64,000 bases of DNA from an uncultured Clostridia bacterium (lineage in GTDB: Bacteria; Bacillota; Clostridia; Christensenellales; CAG-917). Below the pieces are notes generated by a model. It did no database searches. It had not been told where the DNA came from and saw only the letters and a program-made list of their open reading frames with translations. Shown here piece by piece: positions 43,391 through 52,424 of the stretch; the first letter of the stretch is position 1; each line of letters opens with the position of its first letter. Location of the stretch: assembly GCA_947589475.1 (NCBI GenBank), contig CANQBO010000001.1, positions 1 to 64,000 on the forward strand, read 5' to 3'. Both the position numbers and the translations under genes were made by a program.

Positions 43391-43780
43391 TCAATTTACA
43401 TAAACTATCGAAAATTCTTTGAGATATTCTGTTTTTGTCGTCGCCGTTTCAACATAAATTGCACATGCAGACTCATTCTCAAGTTGTTTTTTTAATATTT
43501 TCATCATTGCATATTCGTCAGCCATATTAAAGTAGTAATTACGATAAGCAAGAGAATAGTAGTGACCATAGTCATCTTTAACAGCTAGTCGCTTGAAACG
43601 TTCTCCATTACGATGGATTTTTGTATCGTGGCGTACACGGCGCTTTAAGTCATCAAGTGTCATCGTTGTATCGTTCGTTTTGTAGGTGTATATCTTGTGA
43701 ACACCTCTATAAATTTCAATATACTTTACGGGCTGAAAGCGTTCAATTTTTATATATTCCTTACTTGTAATTGCCTTCAT
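43391..43780 (-). CDS. Hypothetical protein, 129 aa
   Basis: ATG 43780 (MKAITSKEYIKIERFQPVKY) is preferred over an upstream ATG at 43819 on the basis of the nearby GAGG. Beta-rich N terminus, no known domain. Confidence 0.5.
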   Translation of the reverse strand: MKAITSKEYIKIERFQPVKYIEIYRGVHKIYTYKTNDTTMTLDDLKRRVRHDTKIHRNGERFKRLAVKDDYGHYYSLAYRNYYFNMADEYAMMKILKKQLENESACAIYVETATTKTEYLKEFSIVYVN

Positions 43781-43836
43781 ATTCACGATATCCTCACTTA
43801 TATTGTTATTACACCGCACTGTATTAGGGGGTGGGA

Positions 43837-44058
43837 TTATTTGTAATAATCGTCATCGTCCACATAGGTAATAGCGGTTATTTTAAGACCTTCAAAGTTA
43901 ACAGCGTCTAAAAGTCTATCAATTAAGTCGGCACGACTCATTTGCTCCAGCTCTTTTGTAGCAATCTCTCTTGCTTCCTTTGTGTTATGTGCCGAAATCG
44001 AGAATATGGCGTCTGCTATAGGTCTAAAAGAAATATCATATATATTTTTCTTATCCAT
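43837..44058 (-). CDS. Hypothetical protein, 73 aa
   Basis: MDKKNIYDISFRPIADAIFS opens a small alpha/beta product ending in acidic residues (YVDDDDYYK). No known domain. Confidence 0.5.
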   Translation of the reverse strand: MDKKNIYDISFRPIADAIFSISAHNTKEAREIATKELEQMSRADLIDRLLDAVNFEGLKITAITYVDDDDYYK

Positions 44059-44077
44059 ATGGTGCTCCTGTTATAGA

Positions 44078-44500
44078 TTAAATATCTTGAATGATACCTT
44101 CCTCAATAAATACACTTCTAAGTGCACCCCAGTAGGCGTCAAACCACGAGTCGGAGTTACCAAGGAGCTTATCCCATTTTGTGGCAATATCGTCAAGCAC
44201 TTCGATAGAATAGAGTTTACGAGCCTCATCATAGTCAAGATGTTTGTACATGCAAAGTTCGGACAAAATATCTTCTCTGTGATATTCTCTTTCAACTTCG
44301 TCAGCTATCATATTAGCGTGTTGTTTTATAAAATCAATTATGCCATCCTCAATGGCATAATATTTATTATCACCTTTATATCTCGATAGAATAGGGGAGT
44401 GATCTATAAATTGAGCGACCGCATGTCTAATGCTGCCAGGCTCGCACTTATCCCAGAAATCATTATTTTTCATAACTGCTCTAGTGCATATAATATTCAT
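44078..44500 (-). CDS. Hypothetical protein, 140 aa
   Basis: A mostly helical protein; contains SDSWFDAYWGALRSVFIEEG near the C terminus. No family recognised. Confidence 0.5.
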   Translation of the reverse strand: MNIICTRAVMKNNDFWDKCEPGSIRHAVAQFIDHSPILSRYKGDNKYYAIEDGIIDFIKQHANMIADEVEREYHREDILSELCMYKHLDYDEARKLYSIEVLDDIATKWDKLLGNSDSWFDAYWGALRSVFIEEGIIQDI

Positions 44501-44548
44501 AAATTATTTCCTCTTTATTTATATTCGTATTCGGCGTCAATTGACGTT

Positions 44549-45238
44549 TCACTTTTGTATCATTAAGTCAAAACAAGCAGGATGTATTGATTTAAACTCG
44601 CTAAGCGAAAAAAAGTAATCATCGCCATCGGGATTTTCACTTAACCATTCCCAAATATAAGTATATAAATCTCCTGCTGTACGTTGACGCGGGAACTTTA
44701 TGTGAATTGCATCCTCAATCAAATTTTGCAATTTATCAATATCTCCACTAAAATATCCATCATCTGTAATATCTTGGAAATAGATGTCCTCTCCATTTTT
44801 GTCAGGAAGAACACCATCGAGATAATAATTTTGAGGATAAAATAGCCCTGTGCTATCCCACTTTAAGAAATAGCTATCCATACTCTCCTCAGATATGTAA
44901 GCTATTTGAACATCTGGATATTCTTTATTGACAATGTGTTGCCATAAAGCAATTTTGGCATCCCACGCTGTCATTGTAGCTATGGAAAAGGCAGTGTATT
45001 TGCCAACTACACGGCACTCATCGTCGAGGTCCGTGATTTCACCACGACATTCAACTTGGTCAACATCAAGAGAAGGGAAGTAATATTTGACGTAATTGCC
45101 CATAAATCCCGCACCAAATGCACTTTTTTCAAGTTGATGTTCGCTATATTGTATAGCTGCAAAATCATCACGCATCCTCTTAACCTGTGCGGCATCAGTC
45201 GAATAAAATGTAATATCTGTAAAGCACCAATTTGGCAT
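44549..45238 (-). CDS. API92/DUF1281-like phage protein
   Basis: A 229-residue protein with the opening MPNWCFTDITFYSTDAAQVK and repeated aromatic/acidic segments, typical of a ferredoxin-like-fold phage and plasmid family whose members start MPNWC. Function unknown. The stop of the upstream gene overlaps its start by one base. Confidence 0.65.
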   Translation of the reverse strand: MPNWCFTDITFYSTDAAQVKRMRDDFAAIQYSEHQLEKSAFGAGFMGNYVKYYFPSLDVDQVECRGEITDLDDECRVVGKYTAFSIATMTAWDAKIALWQHIVNKEYPDVQIAYISEESMDSYFLKWDSTGLFYPQNYYLDGVLPDKNGEDIYFQDITDDGYFSGDIDKLQNLIEDAIHIKFPRQRTAGDLYTYIWEWLSENPDGDDYFFSLSEFKSIHPACFDLMIQK

Positions 45239-45558
45239 TATATCACCTCACCAGATGCCTCACAAGCTGCCTTAAACGCTGCCAAACTTGCGTTCTTAAG
45301 ACGTTGGAGTTTTGCTTTGTCAACATAAACCCCGTTGTCATTTGTTGCTACATATTCATCATCGCCGATAAACCCAAGTTCGTAAGCTCTTTTTTTAGTA
45401 AGGCGCTCTACGGTATCATATAAGGTTTTAGGTCGTACTGTAAAGAAATCAAAATTCATTGGTTTCGGATCATCAAGCATAGATTTAAAGCGTAACTGGC
45501 GTAACTCTTCTTCCGTGGTTGCCGCCTTAATAGCACTCTTATATTCTTCTAAAGTCAT
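45238..45558 (-). CDS. Hypothetical protein, 106 aa
   Basis: Begins MTLEEYKSAIKAATTEEELR; helical with a lysine-rich middle. No family recognised. Confidence 0.5.
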   Translation of the reverse strand: MTLEEYKSAIKAATTEEELRQLRFKSMLDDPKPMNFDFFTVRPKTLYDTVERLTKKRAYELGFIGDDEYVATNDNGVYVDKAKLQRLKNASLAAFKAACEASGEVI

Positions 45559-45559
45559 A

Positions 45560-45747
45560 TCACACCTCTTTATAATAGTTGATTTTGATACCCCACCTCG
45601 TCCGTCAAGATAAATCTTGTCGCCGGGCTAAGGCGATAGAGCGGTAGTGTTCTCTACGGTTTCTCGGTTGTGCTTATTTGCAGTTACACACAAACGCCGG
45701 TGCCTGAAATGGGGCAATCTATGTTAACCTTCTGCACAAGGCTAAGG
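45560..45747 (-). other. Spacer with possible start-less mini ORF
   Basis: About 190 bases. On the - strand a frame without ATG encodes PLYRLSPATRFILTDEVGYQ, which reads like real protein, ending at a TAA about 15 bases before the next gene. No start codon of any usual kind is in frame. Otherwise nothing recognised. Confidence 0.3.
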
Positions 45748-46053
45748 CTAATTCAATAACTTACATATATTATCGCGCCTCACACATTCGCCGTTGACAT
45801 AGTGATAATCTTCGGAATATGCGCAGTCGGCACAATCATCTGTCTTGTCCCCACCAAGAGGGCAACCACATTGCAATTCATCATCAACCGCCTCGTTCCA
45901 GCAAGCAACTTCTCCTTCTTTCGATGAATGCATTTCTGTGAACTCTCCGCAAAGTCTACAGTTTTCAGTGCCGGCTACAAAATATTCCCCACACGCATAC
46001 CAAATCTCTGGGCGTTGTCCACATACAGGACATACTTTTATATCTTGACTCAT
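45748..46053 (-). CDS. Lar-like zinc protein (restriction alleviation family)
   Basis: A 101-residue protein with VCPVCGQRP, NCRLCGEFTEM, EGEVACWNEAV and further Cys pairs. CPxCG...CxxCG...WN is the plan of Lar/restriction-alleviation proteins of phages. Anti-restriction activity is possible but unproven. Confidence 0.65.
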   Translation of the reverse strand: MSQDIKVCPVCGQRPEIWYACGEYFVAGTENCRLCGEFTEMHSSKEGEVACWNEAVDDELQCGCPLGGDKTDDCADCAYSEDYHYVNGECVRRDNICKLLN

Positions 46054-46333
46054 TGTGATGTCTCCTTATTTGAAATTGCACCCCATCCCCGCGCCGTCTA
46101 CCAACCGTTCGCGCATAAGCACAATCATTCGACGGTCACAGAGATGGAGTCTACTTTCCTCCCTAGGGAGAGGCGAGGATAGCCCCCGCCGCGGTGGACC
46201 TTGTAACAATCTCCGAAATTGCTACAGTCCAATGGTGGTCGGTGACTGAGTTGGACAGTCTTACTATGGCATTACCGTTATGCTAACTCGACCATATGTT
46301 AGCTTTGAGGTGATAGTTGCAATCTATCTGAAG
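46054..46333. other. Non-coding spacer with palindromes
   Basis: About 280 bases without a gene. A 14-bp palindrome (CCTCCCTAGGGAGG with one mismatch) lies near 46158-46175. GC content is higher than in the neighbouring genes, as in other structured spacers of this element. Confidence 0.35.
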
Positions 46334-46447
46334 CTAACGAACCCCACAGCTTTCCTTTGTGTACACAAAGTAATGACTTTTGCCTTCTTGCGCGCTAAAA
46401 ATCAAAAGGGGTGCATCGTGGAACCCGCATTTATTACAACACTCAAT
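46334..46447 (-). CDS. Small zinc-knuckle protein with ATT in place of a start codon
   Basis: A 37-codon frame reads ECCNKCGFHDAPLLIFSAQE and onward with YFVYTKESCG, which looks like a real small Cys protein. No ATG, GTG or TTG is in frame; an ATT stands at the expected start (46447), five bases inside the phosphatase 3' end. Either ATT is used as start or the gene has lost its start by one base change. Confidence 0.4.
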   Translation of the reverse strand: MECCNKCGFHDAPLLIFSAQEGKSHYFVYTKESCGVR

Positions 46448-47186
46448 CTTCTACAACTAAACAATTCACCTTGTGAGAGTAAGCCGTACAAGCATCAAGA
46501 GCTATAATCCCTTTTGCCTTGTAAGGAGAGAAGTCAGCGTCATCGCCAAATTCACTCCCATTATGCTCATAGTATGAATGCCCATAAGATGTGTGCCAAT
46601 GTCCACAGACAATTGTCTTATCGGGCAGGGTAACCCCACAGTGGGCAGCGTTCATCCCGTTATACCAGCGTGCTTGTTCCCATTCTTTTTTAGAGGCGTT
46701 TCGCCAATTATCAACGTCTAAGGGGATCCAGCCGTGAACAAATACATAGTGAGGTGTCTCAAAATAATCCACGCTCTTAGGTATTATTTCGTTTACAAAC
46801 GGAGTCTTATGCATTGTCTCGATGGCTAAATAAGGATTAAACATTACCTCTTTGGCGGTCATTCCCGTCAATTGACATAATGTCGAAACGGTGCCATTTG
46901 TAACGTGCGGATGAGAGGAGCAGATGTATCCATACAACGTCGGCAATTCATCTATAAGTTTGAGCATTAAGTCTTCGTGATTGCCTCTAACAAATATGAC
47001 TTTATGCTTGCGTAATAAGTCGTATATGTATGCCTCCAGCTGTTTTGCCTCACTTCCTCTATCCATCAAATCGCCACAAATAATAAGTTTATGGTTTGGA
47101 TTTGAAGGATTAAATCCTGATTGTGTGACTGCCGCTATAAACTCCGAGTAGAAGCCGTGTATATCGGCAACTATAAAATACTTCAC
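46443..47186 (-). CDS. Calcineurin-like metallophosphoesterase (PPP/Ap4A-hydrolase type)
   Basis: A 247-residue phosphatase with the full set of metallophosphatase motifs: IVADIHGFYSEF (D-x-H, about 4-9), IICGDLMDRG (GDxxDR, about 36-43), FVRGNHEDL (GNHE, about 67-71), VFVHGWIPL and CGHWHTSYG. It is close to phage and PrpE/ApaH-type enzymes that act on phosphoproteins, RNA ends or dinucleoside polyphosphates. The start codon is GTG/ATG-type behind AAGAGG. Leader element B lies upstream. Confidence 0.88.
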   Translation of the reverse strand: MKYFIVADIHGFYSEFIAAVTQSGFNPSNPNHKLIICGDLMDRGSEAKQLEAYIYDLLRKHKVIFVRGNHEDLMLKLIDELPTLYGYICSSHPHVTNGTVSTLCQLTGMTAKEVMFNPYLAIETMHKTPFVNEIIPKSVDYFETPHYVFVHGWIPLDVDNWRNASKKEWEQARWYNGMNAAHCGVTLPDKTIVCGHWHTSYGHSYYEHNGSEFGDDADFSPYKAKGIIALDACTAYSHKVNCLVVED

Positions 47187-47199
47187 TATTGTTTCCTCT

Positions 47200-47550
47200 T
47201 TAATTGTAATTCTGTTTTGTATAAGGAGGAGTTGTGATCACGCCTCCGTCCTCCTGAGCCAGAGCGACCTCTTCGTTATTCTTGTGTTGGTTAATGTCAA
47301 AGTTTGGACTTATTCGAAATCATTGGGTCGTTTTTTTTGCTACTTTCTTGGTGAAGATTGGTCAGCTTCCGCCTTTCTCGTTATCGGAACTAGACCTTGT
47401 TCATTTGCTGTGGTTTGGCGGGCTTCTGATGTGAAAATCCCCGTTAAGCTTTCTGCGGCGTCTACCGTAGTTCCTCGTTCTTCTGGCAATCCTCTACCTT
47501 GGATTTAATCCAAGGTTTCTAACTAAGTTAGAAAATTACAATTACAATTA
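47200..47550 (-). repeat. Leader element B (three-copy family)
   Basis: The conserved module 47550-47487 has TAATTGTAATTGTAATT, the perfect hairpins TTTCTAAC-TTA-GTTAGAAA and CCTTGGAT-TAA-ATCCAAGG, then GGTAGAGGATTGCCAGAAG. The variable part ends in AATTACAATTAAAGAGG just before the phosphatase gene. In this copy a frame of about 60 codons after GGATTG is open, but copies A and C do not keep it. It is most likely an RNA leader or regulatory element. Confidence 0.65.
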
Positions 47551-47574
47551 TGTTGTTCGTTGTTTGTTACAAAT

Positions 47575-47798
47575 AATCAAATACTTAAACAAGTGTTCTG
47601 CCCGAGGGCGAACGGATGGAGTAGAGAAATTGAAAAGCTAGTTTTATGAATGCTTTTCAATTTATCTTCTCCATCCCGCTCCGAAGGGCAGAAGCTTCAC
47701 ATCCTACTAACTTTCCTCTAACGCAAAGTTACTTTGCGCCCCTTATATATGTATATTAAAAATAAGGCATATAACAATACAAGGTATACTATTTGATT
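47575..47798 (-). ncRNA. Candidate retron-like RNA (msr-msd) next to the reverse transcriptase
   Basis: Directly after the RT stop, about 224 bases are bounded by complementary ends (TATTTGATT at 47790-47798 and AATCAAATA at 47575-47583). Inside, in - strand order, is a short hairpin CGCAAAG-TAA-CTTTGCG and then a long hairpin (47693-47596): TTCTGCCC/GGGCAGAA, CTCCATCC/GGATGGAG and a perfect 12-bp GCTTTTCAATTT stem around a 13-base loop. This is the plan of retron RNAs (a1, msr, msd, a2). The downstream position is unusual; the flanking ends are short and AT-rich, so chance is possible. Confidence 0.45.
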
Positions 47799-47806
47799 TT
47801 TTTAAA

Positions 47807-49273
47807 TTAAATTGTCAAAGTTTTCATTATTTCTCTTAAGACGGATTGTAACTCTTTGACAGTCATATTTGAACCTCGTTTTTCCTTAAACCGGGCAGGG
47901 CAATACTTATCATAATATTCCCGCAAAGTTTTTTCAAAGCGCTTCTCTCTGTTTGCATTATTACCTTCGACGTTGAGGCAATAATTATACTGCCCGTAAA
48001 ATTTTTCGGCAGCCTCTATACTATACTTGTTTGGATGAACAAAAAGATTATAGAGACCTGATTCAAGAGCGCGTTGTTTTTTACCGCCGAGAGCAAGATT
48101 ATTCTTCCCTACAACTTTAACGCCGAGGATATAAGATTGCCCTGTATTGCTACCATAATGTATTTTTGATACATTCAACGTAAGTGGTGCCTCAAAGCTC
48201 TTAAATATATCAACAATTTTAGAAATCACTTTTGTCCTTGGAATTTCGTCGTTTATCCAGTTGTTAAGCAAGGCAGTAAGCTTGACAGCCTCTTTTTTTG
48301 TGCCTATTATAATAGGCACATATGAAAGATCAGCGTACTCTTTATTTACTTTTTTCAATCGTCCAAGAGTGTAGTTTGCGCTTACTGTATCTGCCGCTAA
48401 AAGCTTGATATTGGCATCTCCATTCTTAAATTGATATAAAGTGACGGGCAATTTTCTCTCAAGTTCTTCGAGGCAAGACGCGTAATTCATAATCTTTGTG
48501 ACGCTGAAGTTCTCAAAGTTACAGTTACTTGAAATGTTTATATCGTCGCTATATCTTGTGTTGACCATTATTGGATGACTTGCCCTTATAAACTTCGAGA
48601 TTTGATAGTCTATAGGCACCATGATTATATTTGTTAACATCGGCGAAAGCGTTGTACCTTGCGGAAGTATGCCGTCCAAGAAACATAAAGAAATCATTTT
48701 TTTAAATTCTTTTTTGCCGACCTCATCCTCAAGTACCATGTTGAACGGGAACACCATAGCAAGTTGTTTTAATGCGAAATCATATGTGATGCTACCAAAG
48801 AAGTTGTGCATGTCAATTTTTAGCAACCATTTTGGATATGAACTATGGCGCCTTGCCGCTTGTATTGCCGAACGATTTTTAATGTATGCAAATGCCGTTG
48901 TATGATATATTCTATTTGCATTAAATGTGCTTTCAAGCAAATATTTAAGCTCCGATAACGCAAATGTGAGAGGGGGGATAGGCTCCTTAATATCTCGCCA
49001 TCCACCGTTCTTCTTTGGAACTTTTCCGGGCTTGTATAAAGGATTCTTATCTTCCATAGCAATCAAATCTTTCCATCTCTCGTTGAAATCCTGGATTTTT
49101 GCTATTACCGTGGGGACATAGAATTTTGAGGCATATTGCTCTGGGACGCTATCAAGACAATATGTGATAGTGTCCATTGTGTCTTCTTTTTGCATAGCAC
49201 TTCTGCCATTAAAGAAGTCATCAAAAGATATTTGATTTTGCTTACAAGAAATAGGGTTAGTTATGTATATCAT
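47807..49273 (-). CDS. Reverse transcriptase (retron/DRT-like)
   Basis: A 488-residue RT. Seen in order: VPKKNGGWRDIKEP (motif 1, about 90), AARRHSSYPKWLLKIDMHNF (motifs 2-3 with a retron-like A-A-x-x-H), GILPQGTTLSP (motif 4), RYSDDINIS with the catalytic Asp pair (about 239-247) and ILGVKVVGKNNLALG (motif 7 region), then a thumb-like C terminus with YGQYNYCLNVEG. No maturase, endonuclease or integrase domain is fused, and the motif-4 box is not the DGR type. It lies downstream of the ubiquitin-like operon with leader element C in between. Confidence 0.9.
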   Translation of the reverse strand: MIYITNPISCKQNQISFDDFFNGRSAMQKEDTMDTITYCLDSVPEQYASKFYVPTVIAKIQDFNERWKDLIAMEDKNPLYKPGKVPKKNGGWRDIKEPIPPLTFALSELKYLLESTFNANRIYHTTAFAYIKNRSAIQAARRHSSYPKWLLKIDMHNFFGSITYDFALKQLAMVFPFNMVLEDEVGKKEFKKMISLCFLDGILPQGTTLSPMLTNIIMVPIDYQISKFIRASHPIMVNTRYSDDINISSNCNFENFSVTKIMNYASCLEELERKLPVTLYQFKNGDANIKLLAADTVSANYTLGRLKKVNKEYADLSYVPIIIGTKKEAVKLTALLNNWINDEIPRTKVISKIVDIFKSFEAPLTLNVSKIHYGSNTGQSYILGVKVVGKNNLALGGKKQRALESGLYNLFVHPNKYSIEAAEKFYGQYNYCLNVEGNNANREKRFEKTLREYYDKYCPARFKEKRGSNMTVKELQSVLREIMKTLTI

Positions 49274-49289
49274 AATTACTCTCCATTAC

Positions 49290-49584
49290 CAATAAACCAT
49301 TTTGTGTGTGGGCATCTTTCCGAATCGAGTCTTTTTTTCTTTCCCGATTTTGCTGTGCTATCGAAATTGGTTATCAGTTGCTTAGCAAGGATTACTTGGT
49401 CTAATTAGATTGTGTGAATTTCTTCTTAACCTCCTACCTTTTACCCCGTTGTCGCGCTCTTTTTCCTTGACTTTCTCTTGGCGGCATTAATTCCTGCAGC
49501 TTTTTTGCTCCAGCGGCGTGTGCCTTGCTTCTGACAATCCTCTACCTAAGATTTAATCCGAGGTTTCTAATAAACATTAGAAAA
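49290..49584 (-). repeat. Leader element C (three-copy family)
   Basis: The module 49584-49535 has the perfect hairpin TTTCTAAT-GTTT-ATTAGAAA, a partly degenerate second hairpin and GGTAGAGGATTGTCAGAAG. The next ~240 bases differ from copies A and B. It lies between the E1 gene and the reverse transcriptase and is the direct leader of the latter, so it could be the RT's RNA partner as well as a control element. Confidence 0.6.
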
Positions 49585-49603
49585 TAACTTTATTGGTGTG
49601 CTG

Positions 49604-50278
49604 TTACATTGTTATTATTTTTGGCACAAACGGTGCCGCTATGATCATTTTTTTCATCCCGCGACCTTTCACAAAATTCATAAAGTTACCCATACCTAAA
49701 TCGCAGATGATTCTTACTGTGGGCGCTACTCCTATAGAGATGTTGCAAGCTGTTACAGGGTTATTTGCGGCAGCCTCTTCATCTGTGAAATTCATAGAAG
49801 CCTTAAATTGCTCAATTGCGGTTATGTTGCTCCAATCGCAAGCATAATACTGCGCCTCTTCTAAGCTCGTCCTATAATCGAACATAGCTTTAATTGAGCG
49901 GTTTGGAATGTTCTCCTCAACGATTTGTTTCCGAAGCTCAATACTATCAACGCATAAGAACACATACCCGCTGAGCATTGTACCGGGTACCCAGCCGTCT
50001 TTGTATGTCTTTATGTTTGACTGTGCGCCTGGATTGATTGCGCATATCAACTCTTTAAGCGCGTCCACCTTGGAACGATTGATGTCTTTTTCAAAGAACA
50101 TCTGATTGACAATATTGTGTGAACTGACGGCATCAAAATCATACAGTGATATGCGTTCAATTCCTGCTCTTGCAAGAAGTTCCGCTACTGTTGACCCGAC
50201 CGAGCCACACCCGATAATGTGACAACGTTCTTTGATTTTTGTGATGTCGAAATATTCTATTGATTTAGTCAAATCCAT
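49604..50278 (-). CDS. ThiF/MoeB/E1-like ubiquitin-activating enzyme
   Basis: A 224-residue E1-like adenylating protein. The Rossmann nucleotide loop is HIIGCGSVGSTVAELLARAG (about 20-39), followed by LYDFDAVSSHNIVNQMF (Asp and Asn contacts) and VFLCVDSIELRKQIV. A Cys in NNPVTACNIS is a candidate catalytic residue. The zinc-binding CXXC pairs of MoeB are missing. Start at 50278 follows GGAGGT; it overlaps the JAMM gene by 14 bases. It is the last member of the Ubl operon; E1 proteins activate the C terminus of a ubiquitin-like protein. Confidence 0.88.
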   Translation of the reverse strand: MDLTKSIEYFDITKIKERCHIIGCGSVGSTVAELLARAGIERISLYDFDAVSSHNIVNQMFFEKDINRSKVDALKELICAINPGAQSNIKTYKDGWVPGTMLSGYVFLCVDSIELRKQIVEENIPNRSIKAMFDYRTSLEEAQYYACDWSNITAIEQFKASMNFTDEEAAANNPVTACNISIGVAPTVRIICDLGMGNFMNFVKGRGMKKMIIAAPFVPKIITM

Positions 50279-51005
50279 AATAACCTCCGTAAATACCGTA
50301 GTTATCGTAATATTGAGATTGTACCTTACCAACTGGTGTAGAAGATTTTTTTGATGATTTTTCTGGTGGCTTGAACTCCGTGACCATACTATCTGCGTCG
50401 GCTATAAATTTCTCCATTTCGTTGTCCTCATAGAGAATATTTAAGCTTATATCGCCGTTGTTCTCTGTAAAGAACGCAGGTTCTCTTTTATAGAGTTTAT
50501 TATTTGTCACGTCGTAAATTGTTGCCTCTATAGACAATGACCTATTCATAATCATAAAAATCACGTATAAATCTTCGTCGCCGAACGGTCTTCCTATTGC
50601 CTCCAAGGTTTCCCTTCTATGTGACATATCAACCGAAGAAGGGGAGGGTGCCATATCATTATGACTATGTCCGTGAAGCCTCATAACGTTACGCTCTTCA
50701 CGAGAATAGTTGTTGAATAAAAATTGCTCATCACCTTCAACGTAAGCTCCACTGACTTTTTGTGGGTAGATGATGATGTCTTTTACAGTGAAAATATTTT
50801 TGTCCGTATGTTCGACTATTCCTCTCCACGCAACTTCGGAATGGAACTTCGCTACAAGTGACATCATTTTATACCACGCTTTTTCTGTGAAGTTTAACTG
50901 TGCTTTATCTTTTTCGTCTACGGGGATATTGATTGATATTTTACCGTCAAAAAGAATTTGACGATTTATAGGTATGTAATCCTCGAATATAAAAGGTTTA
51001 CTCAT
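50265..51005 (-). CDS. JAMM/MPN metalloprotease (deubiquitinase-like)
   Basis: A 246-residue protein. The JAMM motif is complete: Glu in AKFHSEVAWRG (about 62), then HGHSHNDMAPSPSSVD (about 104-119) with the two zinc His, the Ser and the Asp. Extra sequence lies at both ends, and the C terminus is Gly/Tyr-rich (YGIYGGYYGF). The start at 51005 follows AAGGAGG. It should cleave peptide or isopeptide bonds at the Ubl C terminus, either maturing the Ubl or removing it from targets. Confidence 0.88.
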   Translation of the reverse strand: MSKPFIFEDYIPINRQILFDGKISINIPVDEKDKAQLNFTEKAWYKMMSLVAKFHSEVAWRGIVEHTDKNIFTVKDIIIYPQKVSGAYVEGDEQFLFNNYSREERNVMRLHGHSHNDMAPSPSSVDMSHRRETLEAIGRPFGDEDLYVIFMIMNRSLSIEATIYDVTNNKLYKREPAFFTENNGDISLNILYEDNEMEKFIADADSMVTEFKPPEKSSKKSSTPVGKVQSQYYDNYGIYGGYYGFD

Positions 51006-52410
51006 TCTCTGCCTCCTTTTTGAGAACATATTGACCAAACTCGTTGAATGTCAACAATCGCCCATCATCCATCTGGATACAGGAAATATCATTAAGATGC
51101 TTGTTAATATACACTCCAAAGGTTGTCATCACAGTGCCATCTCCAAATGAAATATTTTGGGTGGCGTATATAGTCTGCATGATTGCTCCTTTCCAGTTAC
51201 CTCTCGCCATCAATTGAGTAATTTGGGATGCATTAGTGCCAAGGCATCTATAATAATAAATGTGAGTATTTGGTATGGCGTTTTTCTCTTCGTATTCCGG
51301 TTCATAATATCCACTACTTTCTCCAAACGCTGATACATTTGTTATGGATTCTAATCCAAATACCGCATAGGTATTCAACATCCCATATTTATATTTAAAC
51401 AAGCCTCTTACAACAGCTTTTGCTAGTTCCGAGTATCTTGCATACCAGCTGAGCTTAGTGTTCATAATATTCTCAAGCTCATCTTCGTCATAGTATCGTA
51501 ATTGAGTTTTGATTTTATAAACAAGAATTGAATTATCGACTTCAACTAATTCACATTCTTTAATAGAAGCAAAGAAATCATACACGGAGTTGTCATCTTT
51601 GCTTATGGTGTCGTATAGCAATAATAATTGCTGTTGTTCGTTGCATTTTTTTGCAGCGTCTCGCATTTGGTAGTCATATTCTTGAATCGAATCCAAATAG
51701 TTTTGAATTTGCTTCTCACATTTCTTCTTTTTGTTCTCAATATCATTATATGCCCACCCTTTAAGGCTCATCTTAAATGCATATTCTTGGAAACACAAAT
51801 TCTCAACAATTCCACCAAAAACTTCAGAAAGCCTGATGGCGGCAAGGTCACCCATACACTGTCCAGTCGATTTGTCTATATTTTTGCTGCCCAGCAGACT
51901 GATTGTTTTGAAAAAATCTTTATATTCGTCGATTTTTTCTTGCGAATTAAAAATCCATTTTAGCAACCAGAATAGGGAAGTGCAGACACCTTGAATATAT
52001 GTGGGGGTTGTCGTAGCTTCTGCAATCACAATTTTCGTAGCTTTTTTGGCAGGGTTATAATAACAGCGGGTGGGAACGTTGTGGCGTCGATCAAAATTTT
52101 CAAGATATTTATCGACGGCGAATGACCGCCCTGTTTCATCGTTATCCAAAACATTTAAGGACTCCCATCCTTCGCCTGGATAACTCAACGTTGGGTCATA
52201 ACAAATTCCAAAAATTTTTTCCTGTGTTCCATCGTCGTGCCAAATGAGGGAGTCGCACCTCGACAAATCGCCGTCACACTCTTTAATAGCGATATATCTC
52301 AGGGTAGCTTCTAAAAGCTCGCTATTCATTAAATATGAGAATTTATTGCTCCCGAAGAAGGTGTTAGCTTCGTGGGATAAAATTTTTGAAAAGTCTACTT
52401 GGGCAGTCAT
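50998..52410 (-). CDS. Unknown 470-aa protein of the ubiquitin-like operon
   Basis: A long protein in the place where related operons (PRTRC, Bil) carry an E2-like gene. It has an N-terminal mixed part (about 1-170, with Cys in IAIKECDGDLSRC, GICYDP and PTRCYYNP), a charged coiled coil (about 225-275, IENKKKKCEKQIQNYLD) and a beta-rich C terminus ending MDDGRLLTFNEFGQYVL. I cannot match it to a known E2 or E3. Context makes a role in Ubl transfer or substrate binding likely. Start M at 52410 gives the best SD spacing to AAAGGAG. It overlaps the JAMM gene by 8 bases. Confidence 0.7.
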   Translation of the reverse strand: MTAQVDFSKILSHEANTFFGSNKFSYLMNSELLEATLRYIAIKECDGDLSRCDSLIWHDDGTQEKIFGICYDPTLSYPGEGWESLNVLDNDETGRSFAVDKYLENFDRRHNVPTRCYYNPAKKATKIVIAEATTTPTYIQGVCTSLFWLLKWIFNSQEKIDEYKDFFKTISLLGSKNIDKSTGQCMGDLAAIRLSEVFGGIVENLCFQEYAFKMSLKGWAYNDIENKKKKCEKQIQNYLDSIQEYDYQMRDAAKKCNEQQQLLLLYDTISKDDNSVYDFFASIKECELVEVDNSILVYKIKTQLRYYDEDELENIMNTKLSWYARYSELAKAVVRGLFKYKYGMLNTYAVFGLESITNVSAFGESSGYYEPEYEEKNAIPNTHIYYYRCLGTNASQITQLMARGNWKGAIMQTIYATQNISFGDGTVMTTFGVYINKHLNDISCIQMDDGRLLTFNEFGQYVLKKEAENE

Positions 52411-52424
52411 TGCCATCATCTCCT

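Noticed and set aside
47807..49273. Diversity-generating retroelement
   Set aside because: The RT motif-4 region is QGTTLSP, not the DGR type, and no template/variable repeat pair or accessory protein is visible nearby.
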